This document shows, piece by piece, positions 56,650 through 64,000 of a stretch of 64,000 nt of DNA; positions within the stretch are counted from its first letter, which is position 1; each line of letters begins with the position of its first letter. Both the position numbers and the translations under genes were made by a program. The stretch is from Biomphalaria glabrata (Eukaryota > Mollusca > Gastropoda > Planorbidae). Below the pieces are notes generated by a model. That model was not told where the DNA came from. It did no database searches and saw only the letters and a program-made list of their open reading frames with translations. The stretch covers positions 15,398,666 through 15,462,665 of the forward strand of contig NC_074712.1 in NCBI RefSeq assembly GCF_947242115.1, read 5' to 3'.

Positions 56650-56948
56650 TGTGGCATTTTATAGGGTGGTCGAAAAAAATAACTTTTGTGACGATCTCTT
56701 ATTCGGGAAAATTTTATCTATTATATCAGATAGTCAGAAAATGGATGAAGTTTTTACACATCTAATCAAATAGAGCGTACGAAAGTTTTACACCCATTGC
56801 AAGGGACTGACGGAGTAAATCTCTTCTTTGGCATCATCATGGATTTCTCCACATTGCACCATGCGCGAAAATGATGCGCGACAGCACTTCGACTCTCTTT
56901 GGCTTTGTAAAAAACTCGAAGCTGGTGTTCCATTAGTATAGTTCCATG
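56650..56948 (-). repeat. Right long terminal inverted repeat
   Basis: In reverse the arm encodes a short frame, MEHQLRVFYKAKESRSAVAH followed by HFRAWCNVEK, better preserved than in the left arm. The ESRSAV...FR pattern is reminiscent of the N-terminal helix-turn-helix (DUF4817-like) of some mariner-type transposases. Tentative. Confidence 0.8.
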
Positions 56949-57877
56949 GTTAAATTGTTCACTTTATAATCCAATTCATTTAACAAAGCTATCGCTCTTT
57001 TCGTTTTTAATAGATAAGAATGTATCGACCTCGGGTAAACCCATTTTCGCAAAACTAATTTTATTTTCGTAACGAAAGAGAAATTACGTGAAAGGATTAT
57101 TAGCTAAGTTTAACATACATCTAAATCCAATCCACTAGATTATTCAAAAGCATTTTTTACATAAATTAGTTCCTGATATCTGTGACTACAGATTTCCTGG
57201 CGAACATTATTTCATTAGACATTACCAATGGTTACACATTAACACATCTCTCTACTGAGTCTATTCCTAGGCCTAGGTCTAAAACTCTTATTGAACTCTA
57301 AGATGATAAAACTTCTTTTCGCAAAGATAGTTTTGTGCTTTAACACATAAATATACTAATTATTGTCCATTCATTTCATATTTTAATCAAATTAACATTC
57401 AAATTTGTTTTTCTAAAGCATTTTAATACATTCGTTCGCTGTTCGCTAAAGCTGCGTAGCCGTGTTGAGATAGGCCTATATTCATTCATGAAAAAAGGTC
57501 ACGCATGCACAGCACAGAATGAACTCTATAAAAGCCAATGTTTAACTCTAGATTAGTGTAGATTTAGATCTATGTCTACCTCAATATATAATTTATACTT
57601 TATACACATGAAAATACAAAATTTAGTCTATTCATCTCAAATTTTAATCAAATATATGTAGGCCTACAAGCAAATGTTTTAATTTGAAAAAAAAAAAAGA
57701 TTTAAGCCTATTAGCTATTTTGATTTGATAGCTTCATTCACACTATTTTTATATTGACACATTTGCTTTACTTATTACATTATTATTTCGTTTAATTGTT
57801 TACAAAACACTCTCAGTGACTATATCAACAGTAATGCGCAAATAAAGACCCGCGGGTCGCGGGTAACATATGTCTAG

Positions 57878-58545
57878 TTATTAATAAATAAGTTAAAGCT
57901 TTCTGTTTGATTTTGAGACGGTGGTCGAGACGAAGGCGCATTTATTCAGAACAAAGTCTTGTCCGAGAGCAAGCTGTCCACTCAGAAGATGCTGAATTCA
58001 CTCATTTTAGAATGAGACAAGTTTTTTTTTTTTTAAATATTCTTTTCAAGAATTTAAACAAAACAATATTTTACATTATCATTAGAACTGCCCAAAGGAA
58101 GGGACACTATTATATGTTTCTAAATCTTTCTAATCATCTACCCGGTTACCTAACTTGATGTCAGCTGTACATCTAAGGAAGCAATAGAGTAGGGTCGTTA
58201 TAATATTTAATCGAAGTGAAAACCTCACGAGCTAGAGACAATGCTGCTTTGGGTTACGTCTATAAACACAAGAAAATAGAAAAAAAATACTTAAAATAAA
58301 AGATTATATTAAGCGTAGTTGTATCCGATAGTTTGGATCAGTCATAGAATTAAATTCGTAACAAATATAGACTAATAATCTTGGCGATTCAAAATATTTT
58401 TACCAATAATTTTTGTTTATAACAATTTTATGCCTTTAGGCTGAGCTTTCTCAATAAGCTATGATCCTACCATTTTCTATTGGGAATGGCGTGAAGCTGT
58501 GTACTTGCTCCTACTTCTCTTCGCTATCTACTTTGGTGTAATGCT
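57878..58545. other. Flank right of the Helitron; repeat-family tail piece
   Basis: Mostly unassigned. 58430-58480 (GCTGAGCTTTCTCAATAAGC, ATGATCCTACCATTT) is the antisense tail of the ~530-bp repeat family. Confidence 0.4.
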
Positions 58546-58860
58546 GTGTGTCAAATGAGGCAGCCATTGCACAAAAGCATCTACATCAGGTTTCGTTCGG
58601 ACGGCAATGTGTTCAATCTTCGACGTTTACCATGCCATACAAAAACAAAGGAGATGGCCATAACAGAGCTTCTCTATGCCGATGATTGCGCCCTGCTAGC
58701 CCACAATGAACATGATATCCAGCTCGCGGTCAACGAGTTTTCATACGCTGCCGCCACTTTTGGTTTATCTATAAACCTCAGGAAAACAGAAGTCATGTTC
58801 CAGAAATCACCCAATAAAACCTACTCAGCCCCAAGGACCACCGTAAACGGACAGCCCCTT
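58546..58860 (+). pseudogene. LINE RT fragment with intact YADD box
   Basis: About 105 codons: YIRFRSDGNVFNLRRLPCHT, then TELLYADDCALLAHNEHDIQ and YAAATFGLSINLRKTEVMFQ. It is homologous to the LINE at 17050/21094 and to the RT of the copy at 3584. Open frame, but a short fragment ending at a SINE. Confidence 0.8.
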
Positions 58861-58861
58861 A

Positions 58862-59035
58862 ACGTAGTAGGGGAAGGGGGTATCTGGGAGAAGGTTTCCG
58901 TGCTGCCTTTAGGCGCTCAATAAACACAACTCTGCTCGAGTCGGGTGTCGAATCTCGAGCCCCCTTCATAGGTAGCCAAGCCAAGCCAAGTTCAAGCGCA
59001 CTTAGCCTCTCGACCACGATTCCCACCATCGGAAG
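58862..59035 (-). mobile_element. tRNA-derived SINE (family 1), antisense
   Basis: In reverse: A box GTGGTCGAGAGGCTAAG, B box GAGATTCGACACCC, then GTTGTGTTTATTGAGCGCC, GCAGCACGGAAACCTTCTCC and ATACCCCCTTCCCC. Sister copy of 15410-15595. It abuts the LINE fragment. Confidence 0.82.
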
Positions 59036-59103
59036 GTAAATACAGAAAAATGTGTAGTGATTGAGATTTGAGAGAGAAGTGAAAAAAAGAAGAAACCAGC
59101 CAC

Positions 59104-59463
59104 CCAACGGAATCACCTATCCCTTATATCCAACGGAATCACCTATTCCCTGTAACCAACGGAGTCACCTATCCCCTATATCCAACGGAATCACCTATCC
59201 CTTATATCCAACGGAATCACATACCCCTGTCATCCAACGGAATCACCTATCCCTTATATCCAACGGAATCACATACCCCTGTCATCCAACGGAATCACCT
59301 ATCCCTTATATCCAACGGAATCACATACCCCTGTCATCCAACGGAATCACCTATCCACTGTTATCCAACGGAATCACCTGTCTCCTGCCACCCAACGGAA
59401 TCACCTATCTCCTGCCACCCAACGGAATCACCTATCCACTGTTATCCAACGGAATCACTTTTA
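59104..59463 (+). repeat. ~26-bp minisatellite, about 14 units
   Basis: Units CAACGGAATCACCTATCCCT plus TATATC, with alternating sub-types (ATACCCCTGTCATC, TCTCCTGCCACC, CCACTGTTATC). It is open in one frame by chance of unit composition; not a gene. Confidence 0.95.
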
Positions 59464-59499
59464 CTTTTCCGAGGTGACTCTCTTTCCATAACAATGTTG

Positions 59500-60135
59500 C
59501 GCGTATCTCAAGCGAGAATGTGTTCTTGAACTTTCATACAAAGGTCAAAATGAAAATGAACATTTTTTCTAATACCTCAACCCTTCACCTAAATGATATA
59601 CATTGTCAACTATCTTAAATTTCACATTTCTTAATTATGTTTTAATAATAGTAACATTAATAATAATCATAATAATCTTTATTATCCGTAAGGAAATTTG
59701 TCTTACAATTTGTGCATTACACCAAACAAAAAACATTATAACTATAAGAAACCAGTACTCTTGCGTGAGATCTGACAGAACGGCTGAGTCTAAGAAGAAG
59801 AAAGGTGGTCACAATTCGTTCAGAACATCATTATTAAATAGTGGCAACCTAGTGATTGCCAAGTTTGGACAGTTTCGTAACAATGTTAACCTTAATTGTT
59901 GTGTAAACCGAGAACTTTGCGTTTTTGGCTTATGTGTTGTTGGCAATGTAATCTCTTCTACTGAATAGAACAAATAGTGTCAGAATATGTAGGCGTGGCT
60001 ACGAGAAATATTGCATTGCTCCAAGACCAGCCTTATTATTATTAAATAGTTAAGGTAAATAAAAAGAACTTTGGTATTTACTCTAGACAGATGGAAAGCA
60101 AAATGATATTTCGTAGAAGGCATAAAAAGGCAGTT
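59500..60135. other. Non-coding stretch with a possible LINE or 3'-UTR-like piece
   Basis: AATCTTTATTATCCGTAAGG and GAAATTTGTCTTACAATTTG near 59673 look like a dispersed repeat. No second copy in the window and no gene. Confidence 0.3.
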
Positions 60136-60136
60136 T

Positions 60137-60300
60137 AGTTTTGAGATAGGGCAACTATAAATCAGTTTAGTTTTGCGATAGGGCAACTATAAATCAGTTT
60201 AGTTTTGCGATAGGGCAACTATAAATCAGTTTAGTTTTGCGATAGGGCAAATATAAATCAGTTTAGTTTTGCGATAGGGCAACTATAAATCAGTTTAGTC
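60137..60300 (+). repeat. 32-bp minisatellite, five units
   Basis: Unit: AGTTTTGCGATAGGGCAACT plus ATAAATCAGTTT, nearly perfect. Confidence 0.95.
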
Positions 60301-60334
60301 TTTGGCAACGTGACATCATCCTAACTTCAGACTT

Positions 60335-61855
60335 TTACCTTTTTACCTATCCCTTAGTCTATTGGACCGTTGGGGCACCATGCAAGACTCGTCGACCGTC
60401 TTTCTCCATTCCTCTCTGTCTTTTGCCTTAGTTAGAACCTCTTTCAATGGCAGGCCCGTCCATTCTTTTACGTTATCCTCCCATCGCTTTCTCTGTCTGC
60501 TTCTTTTTCCTGGTACTGTTCCCTGAAGGAAGGTCTTTGAGAGCCCCAAAGATCTTGTAATATGGTCATAGATTTTAAGCTTGCGTTTTCTTACGATAGT
60601 TAGCAGGTCGTCAGGGGGTCCAATCGCTGCAGTAACCCTGTCTCTAATCTCTTGGTTTGTGATGCGGTCTTTGAACGTGATACCTAGGATCCTTCTGTAG
60701 CATCTCAATTCCATTGCTAGGATCCTCCTCTCTAGCTCTGCAAGACTCACAAGCATATAAAAGTCTGGCCATGACCAGATAGCGCATCAGTCTGATTTTG
60801 GTGCCGAGGGCTTAGCCTTTGTCTTTCCTTATTATTTTAAGTTTTGAAAGTGCTGCTGTGGACTGTGTGATTCGGGTCAGTAGTTCAGGTTTCGTTCCCT
60901 CATCTGAGACAATAGCTCCAAGATATTTGAAGCTGCTAACACTAGTCAGCTTTTCACCTCCAATACTGATGCCTCTTTTAAAGCCCTGTTGGCTATTGGT
61001 CATAATTTGTTTTTTTTTTCGGCATTTATTTGTATACCATATGCTGCAGAAGTCTTGTCAATGCGCATTACCAAGTCAGCCAGTTCTTCTTTTGTCCCTG
61101 CTAGGCCGTCAATGTCATCTGCGAAGCGCAAGTTAGTAATTCTTCTTCCTCCAATGCTTACAGTACCTTCAAAGCCCTCGAGAGCATCTTCCATTATCCT
61201 TTCAAGGAAGATATTGAAGAGTGTTGGTAAACGTAGGCAGCCTTGTCTTACTCCAACTGTGGTTTTGAACCAGTCTCCAATACTATCGTTGAAGTACACC
61301 GCTCTGGTGGCCTCATTGTAGAGGTTCTGGATAACTTTAATTATGATTTTATTTATGTTGCACTTTCCATTGTCGCCCAGAGTGCCCCGTGCCATACTCG
61401 ATAAAAAGCTTTCTTGAAATAAAAAAAGACATGGAAAAGATTCTCTTGGTGTTGGAGATATTTTTCACAAAGCATTCTGGGGTTTAGGATTTGTTCTGTT
61501 GTGCTGCGACCTTGTCTAAAACCCGCCTGTTCTTCTGATAGATTTTGTTTGCTATATTTTTAACAGTACTTTGCTGGGATGGCTTATGAGGCTGATGGTG
61601 CGATAGTTTTGACAAGAGTTGTAAATTGCCTTTCTGTGGAAGGGTCATGATGAGTGATTGGGACCGTTCTCCTGACTGCCAGATCTTGTTACAATTCGTA
61701 CAAATTGTGTTTATTATGGTTTCTCCATGCGCCAACTCCGGCCGATTTCCCTTTTTTTCAGGGCTTTTACTGCTGATGCCACTTCCGAGCGAAGAATCGG
61801 ATAGTCTTCTATGTTGGATATTGCCGGGACACTTCTGACTTTACATCTCACAATA
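60335..61855 (-). pseudogene. Non-LTR retrotransposon (RT and C-terminus), antisense
   Basis: On the minus strand, in order: EDYPILRSEVASAVKALKK; WQSGERSQSLIMTLPQKGNL; CQNYRTISLISHPSKVLL-like; EEQAGFRQGRSTTEQI; FHVFFYFKKAFYRVWHGALW; TVGVRQGCLRLPTLFNIFLE; LRFADDIDGLAGTKEELADL with an intact FADD; SFKYLGAIVSDEGTKPEL; RRILGITFKDRITNQEIRDR; and WEDNVKEWTGLPLKEVLTKA near the end. Several frameshifts break it. The endonuclease is missing. The largest copy of the family whose ends recur at 7484, 35935, 36785, 37110, 37646 and 39285. Confidence 0.88.
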
Positions 61856-62135
61856 CTATTACTCACACTTCGAGTAAACTGTGTACTAAAATTAGACTAG
61901 TATTTCTCTTTACGCAGATATAACTCTGAACCACAGCTATCGTTTTTAGCCATTATAGCCAAGTGATAGCCAAACTAGAGCAAAGTTGACTGAATTCAAA
62001 AGCCATCAATCTTGACAGCTGAGAAAGTGTCTTAAGGCTCAGGTAAAGGGAAATAACTGTCTACGCCCTCTCCTTTTCTCACAACATAGCGGGCTGTTTA
62101 CAATGTGGGAGAACATATCTGTCAGTATCTGTCAA

Positions 62136-62198
<63 letters not shown>

Positions 62199-62690
62199 AT
62201 TTGAAGAGGGGGTTAGTGATTAATTTACATATTGTATTCACATATAGTTTTCTTAAAAAAAAAAGTCAAGTAGCACGTAAGTGATACCTATTTCGCATTT
62301 GACTGTGTTCTAGCTAAATAAAATGAATTTGAATAATCCGCCCACGAGTTTCTGTGCAACACGAACTCCCTATACTATGTAGATAATCAATGGCCTTGCT
62401 CAATCTAATTCTAGTCGCTTAGAATAACTGGTGCATGGGCAAAGTAATTTGAGACGGTAAGGAAAAGGGGCAAATGTATTTTTAAATCTATGCAACTACC
62501 CACATCTCTCACCGCTCCTAATTCTATAAAAATAATAAATATCTTTTAGAATGGAAATCTGATCAGGAAGTTGCCGAACTACAACATTCACACCCAAACA
62601 CAATTCACTCATAGCACACCACACACTTCAAAGAAACAAACACATACGCAATATTGATATACATACACCACACAAATCTATCACATAAAC
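61856..62690. other. Non-coding stretch with (TCTA)n
   Basis: A (TATC)n tetranucleotide array occupies about 62134-62197. The rest shows no gene or element. Confidence 0.5.
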
Positions 62691-62699
62691 AATATAATC

Positions 62700-63010
62700 A
62701 TCACACAAATGTATCACTGAAACTACACAATCTCACCTAAAAGTATCACTAAAACAATTGAATCATCACACAAATGTATCACACATATAGCACAATCTTC
62801 ACACAAGTGTATCACATATACAGCACAATCATCACACAAAGATATCAAACATACTGCAAAATCTTCACACAATTTTATCACATATACAGCACAATCATCA
62901 CACAAATGTATCACATATACAGCACAATCATCACACAAATGTATCACATATAAAGCACAATCATCACACAAATGTATCACATATACAGCACAATCATTAC
63001 AAAATGAATA
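62700..63010 (-). repeat. 33-bp minisatellite with an open 11-residue repeat frame
   Basis: About nine to ten units of ATCACACAAATGTATCACAT plus ATACAGCACAATC. Because 33 is a multiple of three, the minus strand stays open and reads as repeated LCDDCAVYVIH. No splice or start context supports a gene. Confidence 0.85.
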
Positions 63011-63279
63011 ACACAAACGCCACACACACATACCACACAAAAATCCATTCTCATCTTCAAGATACAATAAAATATCTCACAAACCTCACAAATTTACACA
63101 CACCACACATAATACACACATACACAGCAAGCCTATTTCAATCAACTTTTTAAAATGAAATAAAACTTGAAGCCAGAGAAGACTTAAACAAAAATGAACG
63201 CAGCGAAGCGCAACCTCCATCACCGTCACACCAAACAGATATACCTACTCCAGTCACACTCACATATATCACATAGAAA

Positions 63280-63308
63280 CACACACAGACACACACACAC
63301 ACACACAC
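63280..63308 (+). repeat. (CA)n microsatellite
   Basis: CACACAGACACACACACACA tract. Confidence 0.9.
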
Positions 63309-63392
63309 CAAAGCAACGCGCTGAAGCAAATACATAACATTCCAAACCTACTTTTGATTCGAAACTTTTGGCCTTGAAAGCGAAGGTTCAGA

Positions 63393-63560
63393 CTTATCTT
63401 ATAAGTTACAGACGTTCCTTAAAAAAAAAAGTAAAGAATAACGTCCTACGTATCCATGTATAAATCTATTCGTGCTTGTTCATTAGAGACTTTTAACTCT
63501 GATAAGGCATTGGCTGACTCAGACATTTCGATCTTTGCTCTAGTGGCCAAGTAGCACTTA
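63393..63560 (-). pseudogene. 3' end of CR1/Jockey-like LINE, antisense
   Basis: In reverse it gives MSESANALSELKVSNEQARI followed by DLYMDT and a stop, then TACGTAGGACGTTATTC and ACGTCTGTAACTTATAAGAT: the LINE tail as at 49454-49528, diverged. Confidence 0.7.
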
Positions 63561-63894
63561 TACGAATTAGTCCTGACAAATGCATATACCCATAGGTTGT
63601 AGCTCACATTGGAGGGCTAAAAGTTTAGCTTACGAAATTTGTTTCGAGTCTATAGCTCTAAAGCGGATGATGATTTGAAGCTACTACTTGGCCTGTACAT
63701 TTGATTCAAGTGTGCATGAGATTTGCACGTGGGTTACTCCTGAATGTCGTTTGATGCCATTTCCCTGTTAATTAATTATTGATTTTAAAAATATAATAGA
63801 AAATAATAACCGTAAACATTTTTAGATGTTGTCTCGACGGCAATCACCAGATTATATTTTGTGAATCATTTTTATAGTACAATTGAAGCCTCAT
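63561..63894. other. Non-coding stretch
   Basis: No feature recognised. Confidence 0.3.
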
Positions 63895-64000
63895 CTTTAT
63901 AGGCCTAGTGATAGCGTGTTGAATCTGAAGATTGGGGTTCGAGTTCAAACCTTATGAAGACTGATATTATGAACTTGGTGATTTTTAGGTTGCCTAATGC
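63895..64000 (+). mobile_element. SINE (family 2), cut by the window end
   Basis: tRNA-like head with CCTAGTGATAGCGTGTTGAA and B box GGGTTCGAGTTCAAACC, followed by GAAGACTGATATTATGAAC, as in the head at 40255. Confidence 0.65.

Larger units (their letters stand above)
49618..56948. mobile_element. 7.3-kb element with ~300-bp inverted repeats inside the Helitron
   Basis: The ends are CATGGAACTGTACTAATGGA and, inverted, CATGGAACTATACTAATGGA. Similarity continues inward about 300 bp (49618-49925 against 56948-56650) with small indels. Flanks GTTTAAT and GTTAAAT look like an imperfect 7-bp TSD within the Helitron's CGTTTAATTGTTTACTTTAT sequence. The 6.7-kb interior is AT-rich with many AGATCTAGA motifs and tandem duplications (50995-51080, 51640-51800), a SINE pair (53525-54015) and a LINE end (55060-55350). 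No transposase gene found. Superfamily unknown. Confidence 0.75.
46127..57877 (+). mobile_element. Helitron-like element split by two later insertions
   Basis: The 5' end is TCTATATTATAAAG preceded by A. The 3' end is a perfect 7-bp stem (ACCCGCG, loop GGT, CGCGGGT at 57848-57864), nine bases, then CTAG at 57874-57877 followed by T. TC start, hairpin and CTRR end between A and T are Helitron hallmarks. Removing the LINE (46799-49528) and the inverted-repeat element (49618-56948) leaves about 1.7 kb, with an internal module present twice (46500-46798 plus 49529-49610, and 57150-57490). No Rep/helicase, so non-autonomous. The two ends could belong to two neighbouring copies rather than one. Confidence 0.65.

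Noticed and set aside
59104-59477. 138-codon frame across a minisatellite
   Set aside because: The frame is open through unit composition; no start, splice or homology support.

Overview
The window reads as nuclear DNA of a gastropod mollusc, most likely a freshwater pulmonate of the planorbid type (inference). The reasons are spliced genes with GT-AG introns, very AT-rich intergenic DNA full of AGATCT/TCTAGA palindromes, many minisatellites, tRNA-derived SINEs, non-LTR retrotransposons, and hAT and Helitron transposons. There are no operons, rRNA genes, functional tRNA genes or CRISPR arrays. Most of the window is layered transposon sequence; host coding sequence is sparse.

Host genes. (1) A minus-strand gene of unknown function is supported by phase-compatible exons at 12483-12257, 2209-2072, 1913-1881 and 949-775, with a possible 21-nt microexon at 643-623. 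(2) A plus-strand four-exon gene at 39728-45139 encodes a 176-aa tetraspan protein of the PMP22/claudin superfamily, complete with the GLW-C-C signature of the first extracellular loop. (3) A paralogue of its last two exons lies 10 kb upstream at 33304-33453 and 34112-34281; I could not find its first two exons.

Mobile DNA, left to right. 3.5-5.1 kb: decayed LINE ending in a C2H2 zinc finger. 8.9-12.1 kb: a CR1/Jockey-like LINE copy interrupted by a 1.7-kb hAT, two LINE tail fragments and another LINE end with an 18-bp target-site duplication (TSD). 13.3-15.9 kb: hAT remnant with a perfect 8-bp TSD. 17.1-21.1 kb: nearly whole hAT with a transposase frame broken by two TGA codons, inserted in a LINE and flanked by a perfect 8-bp TSD. 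21.8-27.9 kb: three-level nest (small hAT-type element, second hAT-type element, Ty3/gypsy LTR element with identical LTRs). 31-39 kb: SINEs, LINE ends and a ~530-bp repeat family. 46.1-57.9 kb: a Helitron-like element split by a LINE with an open 884-codon frame and by a 7.3-kb element with ~300-bp inverted repeats. 58.5-64 kb: LINE and SINE pieces and four tandem arrays.

The nesting gives relative ages: a host repeat carries an older transposon, which carries a younger one. The youngest clear insertions are the LTR element and the LINE at 46.8-49.5 kb. Two large minisatellites (53-bp and 61-bp units) lie inside the second and third introns of the claudin-like gene.
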